Shown piece by piece: positions 12,059 to 25,291 of a stretch of DNA of 64,000 nt (positions are counted from its first letter, which is position 1; each line of letters opens with the position of its first letter). Below the pieces are notes generated by a model, which was given only the letters and a program-made list of their open reading frames with translations, made no database searches and was not told the origin of the DNA. Made by a program: the position numbers and the translations under genes. Source of the stretch: Smallanthus sonchifolius (lineage: Eukaryota; Streptophyta; Magnoliopsida; Asterales; Asteraceae); contig CM042034.1 of the NCBI GenBank assembly GCA_023525975.1, forward strand, positions 27,926,779-27,990,778, read 5' to 3'.

Positions 12059-12237
12059 TTTGTTATTAATGGATAAAAACATTTCACTTGTGAAAGTAAT
12101 TATTTAAAACATAAAACATTTACTTCTTTTTTTTTCTCCCTTAAATCCTAATTATATATAAACATAATTGGAACATCAACAAAAACCGTTTTTATTATTT
12201 GCTTTGTCATATAAGCCACTCCTCTACCACCCTGGTC

Positions 12238-15200
12238 ATGGCGGAGACGGGCATCATCATGTCATGGGGGCTGAGCCACCTTTTCTTGACGGTTTTCCTG
12301 TTCAATCTATCCCATTACATGGTGGTTCCGGCGATAACTGACGTCAGCATGGCGGCACTTTGTCCCGGAGAAGATGAATGCTCTTTGGCCATTTACCTCT
12401 CCGGCCTTCAACAAACGGTATCTCATCTTCTTTTCATTAAATCATTATTTTCTTTCTTTTAGTTCAAACTTCAAAAAAAAAATTAATTCAAAAAAAAACT
12501 AAAACCTTTTAGAATGTCATTATTCAAGTTCATCTATTAAAGTTGATCATGATATTTTGACGTATTTTTTTCCAGAAAAGAACGCGTTTTTGAAGCTCGT
12601 ATCTGTTGTCTCGTTTTCGTGTTTCAATTTTGTTATCAAAGACTTGTATATAGTCTAAATTTATACATGTAAGACGACTATGAAATACAGAAAGTGAGAA
12701 CATATCTCAACTCAGATACTAGTCATAATCTTTTTGTGTTTTTTTTCTTTTCTCACTTAGACTATCCGTTGTATTTGGGTGAGGGTAGTGAGTTTTCTGT
12801 GCCACATAGACACTGTCTTCCCTCACTCTCACCCATATGCGTAATGATAGGGTGAGAGTGACCAATTATGTAGTTTGTGTGTGAGAGAGAGTGCTAAAAA
12901 TTCAAATGTGTGTGTTTCCTTGCCCTTATGCGCCCGTTAGCACCATCACCTTCCCCCCACCACGCCCCCCTCACCCCCACCCGGCACGGTGTTTCATGCC
13001 CGTGGTGGGCGGTGTTTCATGCCCGTGGTGGGTGAGGTGGCACCACGCCCCCACTCTCACCCTTATACTATGCCTTAGAATTTATTATATAAAAATCATT
13101 TTAAAACTTTGAACCTATATTTGAGATGGGGATATCTTATATCATTCATTACTATACATATTTTTTTTTCACAAAAAGACATGAGATGACAACTACAAAC
13201 CGAATGCATTTATTAGAGAATTTCATTCACCAACTTAATTGGTCATAAGAAGACATTTCATGTTAATGAGAAAGTTGTGCAAAAATGTGAATTTGCATAG
13301 GATCCTTTACAAATGGTACTTGCAACAAGTGATAAAAAAATGTGACAAATGATGATACATGCACATATAGTAGGTTTAGAATAAAAGGTTCTAAATGCTA
13401 AACACATGAGTATGCAAGAAATGAAAACTTGATGCAAATTTATGTAACATTTTTTTATTTTTGTAAGAGTGTGTATATACTTTTTCTAGTAAAAAAACTT
13501 ATATACATACAAGTTTATATAGATTATTAGCATCTAGGAAATGATAAAACTCTAGCTCATTTGATTATCAGGTTTGTAAATCAGTAAAGACCAACACAAT
13601 ACTTTGTGTATACTAAATACATTTATTATAACATGTAGTTTGAACATAAGGAGGTTTGACATTAAATCTAAAACATAAATCATTAAATAAGATACACGAT
13701 AGGCCTTTTGTGAAGATGCTAACATATTAGCGTTAGATGCGGCATGAATACTCAAATCCATGCCATAACAACCTTACCCCGAAGTGGATTTTAGTCTTAG
13801 TATGTTCCATGTGTCAACGTTGTATTATGTTGATTAAGAGATACACAACGCTAATGTTATGACAATAGATAGTGGTAGATTTTGAATAAGGGGACAATGT
13901 AGCTTAATATTAGAGTTTGAATCTAATATATGTATGTGCACTACATTAGCTACCACACAATAATCAACTTTAACACTAAATCTATATATAATAGCTCAAA
14001 TTTTAAAGGACCAAAATAGTAATTTATCTCTAAATTAAAGACCCAAACACATATAATATATGAAAGTCAAATTCTATGGTACAGATTATAGGTTTGGGGA
14101 GTCTAATGATGATGCCTCTAATTGGAAAATTTTCTGATCAATATGGAAGGAAACTACTTCTCACTTTCCCGTTGATGTTTGCTATTTTCCCTGCAGGTAA
14201 ATGCATGTATTAACTATTTAAATATTTGCCATCAAGGTTCCGTCTTGGTGGTCAGGGGGGGTTTCCCCTCTGTGGAGGTCATGGGTTCGAATCTTGCAAA
14301 GTGCACTTCATAAAAACTAGGAACACCCTCTGCAGATTTGAATTCCTTGGGGGTTGTATGTGTAGATTGATGTACGAGCCTCCCCTGGTGGAACGTGCCA
14401 GTTGAGCCCACGCCGCTAAAAAAAAACTATTTATATATTTATGAGTGGGAGGGGTACTTTAAAGTAATTTTATACTTTAAGTCGAGAATTGCGATAGCTA
14501 CACATACGTTTATACTTATTATTTTAAATGTGATATATAATATAGTTTTTTTTAAATCGTCTCCATTTCTCTATTTTATTATATGTGATTATTTTTAATG
14601 GGTCATAAAAGATAAAATGTTATGTAAAGTATGATGTACAAACTACTAACATGATGATGGAGACAGCTGTATTGGCATATAGCAGGGAAAAGGGCTACTT
14701 CTATGCATACTTTGTGCTCAATACTCTCACTTCCATGGTGTGTGAAGAGACTGTATTTTGTCTTTCACTTGCTTATGTGGTAAGTAGAAAGTTGCTACAT
14801 TTTTTATTTTTGTAGTTTCATAGAAGTATAAAATTATGTTTATTTAATGAAAATTATAATATCAAATATATTATTTTAAAAGTTTTGACATTGATCCATT
14901 TCTCTTAAAAGTTGATTAGGCTATGAAAGTTTGAATCAATGTTCTTATAATTATACCTGTCATCAAACCAACCTTGTTAGTGTTCCATCGGTTGAAGCGG
15001 TTTTAGAAATCTATACTATATAATAAATAAAGGTTTTGACGTGTCATGTGTCGTCTCCACATTCATTTTCATCATTTTTTTTCCGCATCTCTCTCTTATT
15101 AAATGAACCTTCATCTTTTAACAATAATATATATTTAAATAATATATTAATTATACTAATAAAACACATTTATTTTAAATTATCTCATATGAAACTTTAA

Positions 15201-18200
15201 AATCTAATCATGTAACTTTTATTTTCAATCAAATAATAAATGTAAATCAAATTACATTAAATAGTCCTTAATGTATTTTCGAAACCCAATTATATTTTAG
15301 TTTTTACATATTTTGAGTTTTGTTTTATATCCTTAGTATATGATACATTTTTATACCTGTAAAATATACACATAAATATTTAAAAATTTTATTTACTAAT
15401 ATTTTTCACCCCGTGTGTATACACGAGATCTAAGCTAGTCATATAATATATATAACTTATTCCAAACAAAATATAATATTAGTTTATCTTTTGTGTAGAT
15501 TTGTAATATTAACAAAATATATGTGTAGAATAAATAAATTATGAAGTCTGGAATATTAAATGAATTAAGAAATAAGATTTTAGAAAGAACAAAAGTAGAT
15601 CTTTTGAAAATTAATTCCGATCATCAATCCGGTTCGTCGGTTCAACCAACCAGCGCTATAACGGGTTAAAATTAAACTTTATTACTGATTTTTACAAATA
15701 TTTTTACTGCCTCTTATTTATTTTAACTTATTTTTATGATTAAATTTGCAATCGTAAGTCACGTGGATGGTACATTGGCTAATTTTTCGTTAAAAACTAA
15801 CTGATATTAATGTCAGCTCGTCAGAGGCTAAATGCGCAACTATGTCACAAACATTTGAGCTAAGTTTGCAATTTTTAAAACCTAAAAGCTAGACGTATGA
15901 TTTGATCAAACCACATGAACCATTTGTGCAATTAACTTTATATATAATTTTAGTATTTTGAATAGCTAACTCTAACAAAAAAAAAATAATAAATTAAGAA
16001 ATTGCAGAAGGCGATAACTATGGGCATGTTTGGGATTACTTGTTTTAAGCTCCTTATTAAGTTTTGTTAAAAAGTTATAAGGAGTTTTGAGAAGTAAATT
16101 CCCTCTTGCTTCTTAAAAACTCTTTTTCCTCCAAAGTTAAAAGGAGTAGCAAAAGTCAATTTCTCAAACACTTTTTAATTTAAAGTTAATAAGTAGTTTC
16201 AATAAGGGTGAAAGGGGTGTGAAGCTTGGGTGAGACAGGGTATGAAAGAGAATCACCGAGTAAACTGGGCACACCGTCCCCATTAAACTGAGTAGTTTGA
16301 CTGAGTAAAATTACTCGGGTGAACTCCACTCTCTCTAGTGGACCCCACCACTACCACACACATCATTTTTATTTAAATGTTTTTTTTAAGCGAATAAGTA
16401 AATGAGTATGGTGTTTTTAATAAAATCTGAATAAATAAATAATTTTAATGTGACAGAATTCTATTAAATAGTTTTGATGAGTAAATAAGTAAAGGGATCC
16501 CAAACAGTGTTTGGCAAACACCCCCCTATATGTCTATGTTTCTCCAAAACAGTAAAACAAAATGTACAAGTTCAAATGCATAATGTACAACCACAAAGGC
16601 ATTAATTTTGAGGCAATGTTTGACTAATTGACTTCTTGCCTCCGTCTAATATGATAGGCGGATAATGTGGCGGAGCAACGGCGGGCGTCGGTGTTCGGAA
16701 TCCTCTCCGGCATCACATCATGTTCGTTCGTCGCTGGCAACCTTCTCTCTCGCTTCCTTCCATCCAACGCTTCCGTCTTCCAAGTAATCACACACACACA
16801 CACAATTCTTAGTTCGCGGTTAAATTGCTCGATGAACGTGTTCGTAAATTCCTTTGATTGATGATTTCAGGTATCTGCAGCTACGGCAATCGTTTCTGTA
16901 GTGTATATGAGAATTTTCCTGCCGGAATCTAACATGGAAGCGACGGTGATTGCTGCTACCTCTAGAGAAGAATCGGCAAATGAATGTCTTCTCGAAAAGA
17001 GGAATATCGACGATCGGAGATATTTACGTACAATTCCTATTCTGCACGATTCGATTTCGTTGTTTAAGAGCAGGTATTTCATCCTCCAACAATTTGTTTG
17101 TAAGGAGTAGGTCTGTAAACGAACCTGACGGACACGAATTGTTCATGCTCGTTCGTTTAACTTTAACCTAACAAATGAACGAACATGAACACTTAAACGA
17201 CCGGATCTTCTTGTTTATGTCAGTTCATTAAGGAAATGAACTTGTTTGTTTATATTCTAAACGAAAACCTAAACGAACAAACATTAGTGAAAGGATACAA
17301 AAGAGCCTAAATGATCAACAAACATTAACAAACGAGACATGTGTTTATGTTTGTTCATTTAATTAAATGAACAAAAATTGGTGTTCATGTTTGTTCGTTT
17401 ACTAAATGAAAGAACATAAATGTGCTTCCAGCCGAACGGTTCACGAATGATTCATTGAATATTCGGTTCGTTTACAGGCCTAGTTAGAGTCATAATTTAA
17501 CATCTCATGCCTATTGATTGTTAGTTTACCTTAAACATTCATTCGGTATAGAACAGGATGTGTAAATCTGTGTTTCATATGAATCCATGTGGATGATTGC
17601 TTTCGTGTATGGAATGGCCAACAATTAGGGCTAACTGAGAGAATTGAAGATTTTGTTGTTTGCATGTTATTTTCAGCTGGACATTTTCACAAGCAGCTAT
17701 TGTGGCATTCTTCAACACGCTTGGTGATCTTGGCCTATTGTCTGCGTTATTGGTACTTCATACACTCCGTTAAATAAACCTAAAACCATAGTTGTCGAAG
17801 GCGCACCGAAGGGGTAAAGGGTGAGCCTTGGGCCTAGGGCAAGACGCTTCAAAAGCGATGGCCCGAGATAAGCAAGGCGCATAGCATAAACATGCCATTT
17901 ATAGGTTTTAAACTTGTTTTTTAGATCTGTTTAGGGCTAGTTTAGGCTGGTCCCAGAACATTCTTGGATTTTTCAGACCAGTTTGGCCGGAATTTACAGG
18001 ATCTGCCCAGAATCTGGTCTGAAGCTCGTGGGAGCGCGTCGATTGCCAAGAGGCATTTTTCCTGCGCCTCGCCTGGCCTGAGCGCTTCATTGGCCTTTGA
18101 CAACATAGAAATAAACAACTATGTAGTTTTGTACTATTAGTACTCCTTTGTGGGAAAGCCACAAGTTCAAGTATGAACACAATATAAAGATGAAGACTTA

Positions 18201-21200
18201 CATTGTGTGAGATCAAGATTTGCTCATTTGTTGAATTACTTTGCATTTTGTAGTACTATTTGAAGGCTGAATTCCATTTTGACAAAGACCAGTTTGCTGA
18301 CTTGATGATCATACATGGGATTGGTGGAATCATATCTCAGGTAAGCCTTCCACACCCGTCAAATGATTATGTTAAGTTCTTCTTAAGGTTATGAATTGTA
18401 AATATAACATACATTATATTGAAACCCTGCAGATGGTTCTCTTGCCCATGTTGGCTAGGGTAATGAATGAAGAGAAACTTCTTGCAATTGGGCTTGCGTT
18501 CAACTGTATACATGTACACAATCTATCACATCTCCAAGTTCCATTACCTTCCAAAAGCTGTTGTTTTTCCTTTGAAGACGAAGTACTTTAGGGATAAAGT
18601 TTCCTTAATCTAAACTTCTTAAAAATAAAACTAAATAATTAGGCATTTTAACATGAATAACGGTAAAACACTTCTTAAATCTCCATACAAAAAGTTCCAA
18701 GATTGATCCTCATCTACACCTTATTTGTCTCATTATGCAGTGAATATGTGTTCTTTAAATTTTAAACCAAAATGGTCATCATATATAGAGTGAGTTGATA
18801 AGAAGCTTTCCTAACATGTTATATGTATTGAATGCAGATTTTTCTTTTTGCTGTTGCTTGGAGCTCCTGGGTACACACTTATGCTCAAATATCAAGCAAT
18901 AATATCTTTACTACACTTAACTTGAGAGTATACGTTCACAAAAAACCTCTTCAATTTTTTTTTGCCTATAATTTTGTGTGAAACAGGTTGTTTATCTTGC
19001 ATCAACGTTGCAGATTCTGTCTGTTTTTTCAGGACCAAGTGTCAGTTCATGCCTACTTTATTTTCTTTCTGTTCTAGGGGTGTGCAAAACTTGGTCCAAA
19101 TTGTTTAAACCGAAAAAACAATTCGTTTACACAAGGAATTGAGCTTGAATCACTAGCCTAAACATGCAGTTCAGTTCTCAATCAGGTTTGGGACCGAACC
19201 TATTTCAAATCAGAACCAGACCGACACTGAAGTGATACTGTAGGGTCTATTTCTTGGTCTGGTCTGGTTTGGTTCTGGTCCATAACCAAATTTATTTTCC
19301 TTTATTTTAATAAAACAATGTTGCTTAGGCTTGAATCACTAGCCTAAGAACTTGAGTCTGGTGTGGGACTGAACTGGTTCTACACCAGACTGACACCGCA
19401 CCCATGCTATATGGTCCAGTCTGCGGTTGCTTTTGGTTAGGTTTCAGTTCGGTCCTGTTTTGGACCATTGCACACCCTCTTTATTTTACAATTTACTTTT
19501 AGCTTAAACAACTTCTGGTTTGTTTCAGTTACGGAGCATTGTATCAAAACAAGTTGGCCCTACCGAGCAGGTAATCATCACATTTTCAATCCTACTATAG
19601 TTGGGGTGTTGTATAATTTCTCAATCCTACTAGGGTTTTTGTTCACACAATATTTAGAGTGAAGCTATAATACACTCAATTATAAGATTGCCTTAGTTTT
19701 AACCAACTTATATGGAAATGTGTCAATTCATGTTGTATTTTGCTAATAATGGGGAAAACAGGTAAGGCGTAGAAAATGAGCTAAAAATAAATCAGGTCAA
19801 GAGGGTTAAATGGGTCAAAAGTCGCTTAGCATGTATTTTAAATGCTTACAACGCCTTGAGTCGGTTTAGCTAGAAAAAAATATATTTTTTAACAGCATTG
19901 TAGCATTTTTTAATCAAATTTTATACATTAATTATTTACAAATTAAAATAATGGACGTGAAAGTGTTTTTACCTGACGTAAATTGTACCCATTTTGACCC
20001 GCCCGTTTGTCATTTTATCAGTTATAAATGGATTCTAGCATCATTTCTTGACGGGTTCTTTTCTCTATCTTCTAGGGTAAGACACAAGGGTGCATTACAG
20101 GCCTATCTTCATTGGCATGCGTTATCTCCCCATTGGTTTTCAGTCCTCTAACAGGTCAATAAGCATTCAAGCATACTCTTTTCATGATTAAATATTTAAA
20201 TTTGATTTTTGCTACTAAATGTTTTCGTTTTCCTTTTTTTGCCTGCAGCTTTATTCTTATCTGATCATGCTCCATTTCGGTTTCCTGGTTTTAGTCTTAT
20301 ATGTGTTGCCTTTACTGTGGTACGTTCTCTTACTCTCTTATCTCCATTTGATAAATTTTTAGTAATTTTTTGCCTGCATCTCAGATCCAAATAATTCACT
20401 TAAAGTAATAAGTCTTAATAATGTAGCAATCTGGACATGTCTAGCAGGTTGGGTAATGGGTCATTTTTAGCATGGGTTCAAACAGGTCATGCTGAAATAT
20501 ATTTTCTTTAAGAAATATTTAATGTGTTAAGTTCAATCATAATATCTTGATTATTACAATAAATTATCTGAATTTTCTTATGAAGTAATTTATAAGATTT
20601 TACGCATTAGAAATAATAGTTTGGCTAAATGCACCCTGCATTGATTTGATTGATGTTTGGTTTTCTTTTAATAAAAAAATGCCTAAATGGCTGTTTATAA
20701 AAGTGCCGCCATTTTAAAAGCATGTTTATAAAAGTGCCACCTTTTAAACGCCCGTTTAAAAAAGTGACACTTGTTTAAGGGTTGTTCCACTTTTTAAACC
20801 CCGTTACAACATGTCGTTCGGTTGTTTAGCACAACTCTACATAATATGGTAAAAAAAATAGTTTGTTTCGGTTTATCACAACTCTACATAATATGGTAAA
20901 AAAATAGTTTGTTATATACAAATGAAAAAGGTGAAAGTTTTACATTTTGGTGCAATATACTTTAAAAAATCTACTTTTAGCAACTTTCAGTCCACCAGTT
21001 TGACCCGTTAAACCAAAATCAACTTGTTTATAACCAAAATTGTCATTTTTCCCAATTCTAGTTTTAACTATATTTCTAAGGTTAATCATTGTTTCTTATG
21101 AAAGATTAAAGTTTTTAAAATGAGTAAACTGCCATTTTCGTCCCTGTGGTTTGGTCAAAATTGCCACTTTCATCCAATAGTTTTTTTTTTGTATCTGGGT

Positions 21201-21811
21201 CCTCGTGGTTTTAAAATATTGCCATTTTCATCCTCGTGGTTTTAAAATATTGCCACTTTCATCCAGTCAGCTAACACCGTCCGTTTTTCTCAATTAAATG
21301 AGGGGTATTTCAGTCCTTTTACATATTTGTTTTATTTCTTCATCTTTTTTACTCTCACTTTTTAATCATAGAAACAAGCGAAGGAGGTGTTCCAGTGGTG
21401 CTCGTCGGAAACTGGTCAGGAAAAGAGGAAGAAGGCCAGCAGGTGGATGATTAAATTAGAGGTTAAATTGGGGATGATTAAAAAGTGAGAGTAAAAAAGA
21501 TGAAAAAATAAAACAAATAAGTAAAAGGACTGAAATACCCCTCATTTAACTGAGAAAAACGGACGGTGTTAGCTGACTGGATGAAAGTGGCAATATTTTA
21601 AAACCACGAGGATGAAAATGGCAATATTTTAAAACCATGAGGACCCAGATACAAAAAAACAAACTATTGGATGAAAGTGGCAATTTTGACCAAACCACAG
21701 AGACGAAAATGACAGTTTACTCTTTTAAAATTTATTGATTGGCAGATGATAGCATTCATCCAAAGCATGTTGATCAAGGCAGCCCCAGGTGTTCCTCCCA
21801 TTTCAGATTAA
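12238..21811 (+). CDS. MFS transporter, HIAT1/TetA-like (MEE15 type), 14 exons
   Basis: Exons are 12238-12417, 14085-14196, 14667-14779, 16658-16783, 16871-17073, 17677-17752, 18254-18340, 18433-18513, 18838-18870, 18987-19040, 19529-19570, 20076-20154, 20249-20319 and 21746-21811. All introns are GT-AG, phases agree, and the sum is 1323 bp (440 aa). The start is the ATG in GGTCATGGCG; an upstream in-frame TTG was ignored. Motifs in order: SHYMVVPAITDV in the first helix; the MFS loop LIGKFSDQYGRKLL (family G-x-x-x-D-x-x-G-R-[KR]) at residues ~70-83; ADNVAEQRRASVFGILSG; a cytosolic loop (exon 5); SKQVGPTEQGKTQGCITGLS; and FSPLTALFLSDHAPFRFPGF near the C-terminus. This is the plant family of Arabidopsis At2g16970/MEE15, annotated as tetracycline-transporter-like; the substrate is unknown. 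Introns 1-6 and 9-13 are full of transposon insertions but all splice sites look intact. Confidence 0.9.
14228..14424 (+). mobile_element. tRNA-derived SINE in MFS intron 2
   Basis: It has a tRNA-like head with box A (TTGGTGGTCAGG) and box B (GGTTCGAATCT) at the usual spacing, a unique body, and an A-run at the 3' end. It is flanked by a 16-bp near-perfect target duplication, AACTATTTAAATATTT (14212-14227) and AACTATTTATATATTT (14425-14440). Not a functional tRNA. Confidence 0.8.
15010..15438 (+). mobile_element. Non-autonomous Helitron, family 1, copy 4 (MFS intron 3)
   Basis: It starts TCTATACTATATAATAAATA after A and ends CCCCGTGTGTATACACGAG...CTAAGCTAG before T. It is in the same orientation as the transporter and lies wholly within intron 3. 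Its ends are almost identical to copy 1 at 22-414, which suggests a fairly recent common source. Confidence 0.8.
16024..16520. mobile_element. Possible MITE in MFS intron 3
   Basis: GGCATGTTTGGGATTAC near the left end and GGGATCCCAAACAGTG near the right end are loosely inverted. Similar GTTTGGGATT starts occur at 37449 and 32284. No target site duplication was found, so the boundaries are tentative. Confidence 0.3.
17108..17482. mobile_element. MITE with TAGGCCTGTAAACGAAC inverted ends, copy 1
   Basis: It opens TAGGTCTGTAAACGAACC and closes GGTTCGTTTACAGGCCTA. The interior is made of short alternating AACGAACA/TGTTCGTT motifs. It lies in intron 5 of the transporter gene. A related copy with the same right end lies in intron 2 of the DNL zinc-finger gene (36841-37401). 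Superfamily not determined. Confidence 0.75.
17789..18107. mobile_element. MITE with TAGTTGTCGAAGGC ends in MFS intron 6
   Basis: The left end TAGTTGTCGAAGGCGC and right end GGCCTTTGACAACATA are imperfect inverted repeats. The subterminal parts are rich in AAGCGC/GCGCCTCG words (for example AAGGCGCACCGAAG and GCGCCTCGCCTGGCC). No coding capacity and no clear target duplication. hAT-like by appearance only. Confidence 0.55.
19076..19479. mobile_element. hAT-like MITE in MFS intron 10
   Basis: The left end AGGGGTGTGCAAAACTTGG and right end TTTGGACCATTGCACACCCT are inverted. The inside repeats GGTCTGGT/ACCAGACC words and GAATCACTAGCCTAA twice. Ends of the form GGGGTGTGCAAA are common in plant hAT MITEs. 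A clean 8-bp target duplication was not seen. Confidence 0.6.
21122..21722. mobile_element. Foldback MULE-type element against the last MFS exon
   Basis: Two arms of about 245 bp (21122-21366 and 21478-21722) are inverted and nearly identical, around a loop of about 110 bp. They start GAGTAAACTGCCATTTTCG and include GCTAACACCGTCCG and TGAGGGGTATTTCAGTCC. A perfect 9-bp duplication TTTTAAAAT flanks it (21113-21121 and 21723-21731), the size made by Mutator-like transposases. It ends 23 bases before exon 14, so the acceptor region of intron 13 lies at or inside its right end. The RNA would fold into a long hairpin. Confidence 0.85.
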
Positions 21812-22396
21812 AAGAGTATCATCATAAGCACTTTTTTTTTCTTTTCTGAATTGGTGTGTGTTACGATACAAATGGTTAATCAAGCCTAGCCTATGATCGA
21901 TAAGAGAAGAAGAAAGTCACAGAGAGGAAGAAGACATAGTCTCAAATCATCGATGGATTACTTTCATTCATCATTACACGTTAAGTACAGAGTTCATGTG
22001 TTACAAAGATACCCTTGAACTATTATACAATTACAGTTTAGTCCCTCTACTATTATAACCCTAACAATACCCACCCCTTCTAAACATCCTTGACCTCAAG
22101 GATATATCAAGATCTAGGAAATTGAGTTGGAATTCATCAGCTCATTTCCAAGTGGCATCTGGGAAGTATTCATCGTTTCTTGTTCATTACAGTAAGTTCA
22201 TCATCTATAGCTTGATGAAGAACAACATCATCCTTGTCAGCCTTGTTGAGCATCCTACTAGATATCAGATGCCGACAAACCAAGAAAGTTGACAAAAAAA
22301 ACATTCTATGGGGCTGTCAAAAAAACTTCTAAACTGCCTTCCACTTGGTCGGAGAAGATCTAATGCTCCATGAATAGGACTTGTACTACTTGGAGA

Positions 22397-25291
22397 TAGA
22401 GGTGCTCAAAAGAACCGGATCCGAATCCGATCCGATGGATTATCCGAAACCGGATCCGGCTAGAACCGGATTTTTTGGAACCGGTCCGGATTTTTTCAGA
22501 ACCGGCGGATCCAGAACCGGTTTACGAGTTGTTGACGGACCGGATAAAAATCGGATATTTTGGAACCGGTTTTTTCCGGACATTTTGGAACCGGTTAGAA
22601 CCGGTTCTAGCCGTTAGAGGGTAAAAAAAAACGGCTATATAGCCGTTTATGGCCTTTTTTTGTATTTTTTTGGGTTGTTTGAGGCTAGAAACTAAGTATA
22701 AATAGGTATTGGGGGTATGGGTTAGTTTACCACAACATCCTAGCTCTCAAAACTCAAAAACGCTCTCAAAACGTAAAAAAACGCTCACTTTAACGCAAAA
22801 AAAACGCTCCCATGGCTTCCGCTTCTGCTTCCGCAAGCACTCAAAATTCGGTTGGTGGTTTTACTAGCGAAGCCACAGTGGTGAGAGTACTTCATTGCTC
22901 CCGAAACCAAGAGATATGGGCTTATTTCGATTTATGCGAAATGTCGAACGGTTCGCAAAAGGCTCGTTGCAAACGTTGTGGTAAAATTCTGGGTGCTGCG
23001 GGAAATAGCACTTTGAGGAAACATATTGGTAGTCACGCAAAACACACTCAAGGTGAAGATCAAACTCAAATTGGTAGGGATGGAGGAGTTTGACAATACA
23101 ATGTCGAAAGGGTTCGTGAAAGAATGACACATTTCGTCATTCAAAAAGTGTTGCCTTTTGATCACTTTGATAACCCACGCTTGACGAGGATGATACAAGA
23201 GACGCTTCAACCGAGCTACACCAATGTAAGTCGTTCTACTTTGAGAAGAGATTGTTTAAAAATGTGGAAAAGAGTTAAAAAAGAATTAATCTTAGGTTTT
23301 GAAAATTTAAATACCGGCATTAACTTAACCACGGACGTTTGGTCCGCTCCACATGGTTTACCCGAATCGTACCTTTGCGTTACCACACATTGGGTTCAAC
23401 CCGAGTCGTGGCAAATGATAAAGCGTACGATTGCGTTTGATTATTTTGGATATCCACATACCGGCGAAAACTTATTTTATATTTTAGACTCGGTAATTCA
23501 AACTTATAAAATTCAATCAAAAATATTTTCAATATCTTTTGATAACGCTTCAAATAACACAAACGCGGTGGAAAAATTAAAAATAAAATATGAACCGCCT
23601 TGTAACAGTGTTTTCTTTCATAGTCGATGTGTTGCACACATCATTAACTTGGTTGTGCAAGACGGTCTAAACGTCCAAGAAATAAGAGAAGTGAAAGAAA
23701 ATTTTAAAGTGATGTTACGAGAAGTTTTTAGCACAAGCAAAAAAAGATATATAAACTATAGAAACTTGTGCCAACAAACGGATTCCATCTTTTTAGGTCC
23801 AAATTGGGACGTACCTACTAGATGGAACTCGACATGGAAAATGTTTGAATCGGCCTTAAGACAAAGAGTTACTTTAAAACATTTGCATGATGAACTTGTC
23901 CAAAAGAAACGTTGTTCACAAAAATTTGATAATATAAGTTGGGATATGATCCAGAAACTAACTAATTTGCTTGATGTTTTTAAAAATGCAACTACATGTT
24001 TATCGGGAGTTTATTATCACACGTCTTCGCTAATACTTCAACAATTATACTTAATATGTAATAAATTAAAATAGTTTGAATATCACGGCACTATTTTTGA
24101 AAAATGGTATCACCTATGAAAACTAAATTTAAAAAATATTTTTAAAAATGTCGGCCGTTGTTACATATTCGACCGCCTTAAACCCAACGATTAATGTAAC
24201 CGGTGTTGAAACATTAATTAGATCAATATCGAACAATTTAAACATGTTCGAGGAATACCCAAATTTTGAATCAAAGGCAATAAGGGATTTCAATTCGGCT
24301 TTTAATAATATGTTTGATTATTATTTACGCAAATATGGTGGAAGTGATGATCCATTAAACATAGGTGAATCAATGGGTTCGGGTTCAAGTTCTAGTAGTT
24401 CAAGGAACCCGATGTTAAATTTATTTAACACTTTAAGAAACGAAAATACTAAACGAGCTCGTGGAAGCACACCAAGTAGCGAGCTTGGGAGATATCAAGC
24501 AACCGACTTTATTTCAACTCTAAGATCCGAAGAGTTTGAAAACTTTGATATCTTGAGTTGGTGGCAAGGAAGGGAATCCCAATATCCCGTTCTAGCCGCA
24601 ATCGTCTGTGACCTACTAACCGTCCAAGCTTCCACGGTAGTTTCGGAATCTGCCTTTTCTCTTAGTGACAAGGTTTTATATATTCGAAGAACGAGGCTTA
24701 CACCGGAATCTATGGAGATGTGTATTTGCTTGAAGGACCATTTGTATGCCGCCGAACGTGTATAACATGTTGCAAAACTAGAAGGCGAGCTTGACATTGA
24801 ATAAGAAATACACGAATTCAATGTAGAACAAGGGGCGGCGAATCCACTTTCTAACGAAGAACAAGCTTATGATGAAGCCCAACGTATCTCAAGCGAATAA
24901 GATTAAAAACCGATGTTACGAAGACTAAGACGAGTAGACGTCGAATAACGAGTCATAATAAATAATATATATTTTGTGATTCAATTATGTTTTTTGTAAT
25001 TTTTTTGTATAAACTATTGTTAAATTACTTAAAAAAAAGCTAAAAAATAAATAAAACATGTATTTTATAGTGTATCTTTGTTAATTTAAAAAAAAAGATT
25101 TTTTTTTAAATCCAGTGGAACCGGTTTTTTTGTCCGATCCGGTTCCATATATCCGGTCCGGTCCCAATAGGTTCCAACTCTCCACTCCCTTAACCGGATC
25201 CGATCCGGAACCGGTTCCATTAGATCCAGTCGTTGACCAACTTTGACCGATCCGGGCCGGATCCGAAAAAATTCCGATTTGTTCACCTCTA
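22397..25291 (+). mobile_element. hAT DNA transposon, 2.9 kb, nested in the LTR element
   Basis: The terminal inverted repeats are TAGAGGTGCTCAAA and TTGTTCACCTCTA. The 8-bp target duplication CTTGGAGA is exact on both sides (22389-22396 and 25292-25299). The subterminal regions (22412-22612 and 25115-25270) are full of CCGGATCCG/GGAACCGG words, probably transposase binding sites. The interior encodes one decayed transposase. Confidence 0.92.
22812..24900 (+). pseudogene. hAT transposase (BED finger, RNase H-like core, hAT dimerisation domain), disrupted
   Basis: The family cuts and moves hAT elements such as Ac and the RICESLEEPER group. The first segment (22812-23093) starts at an ATG and holds a BED zinc finger: CKRCGKIL, then LRKHIGSH. 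The second (23124-24074) has the RNase H-like core with INLTTDVWSAPHG, ISFDNASNN, FHSRCVAHIINLVVQDGL and VPTRWNSTW. The third (24148-24765) ends in the dimerisation domain, with LSWW, YPVLAAIVCDLLTVQAST and SESAFS. Frameshifts lie near 23090-23115, a TAG follows NKLK at 24072, and TAA codons at 24763 and about 24801 cut off a tail that would reach 24900. The protein cannot be made whole from this copy. Domain order and length (about 690 codons) otherwise match the family. Confidence 0.88.

Noticed and set aside
12891..13112. GC-rich proline frame in MFS intron 1
   Set aside because: It has no splice support and no homology I recognise. It lies in a MITE-like GGGTGAGAGTG/CACTCTCACCC region.
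14240..14300. tRNA-like box A and box B
   Set aside because: The sequence cannot fold into a cloverleaf with acceptor stem, has an A-tail and a target duplication: a SINE, not a tRNA gene. The same holds for 39058-39130.
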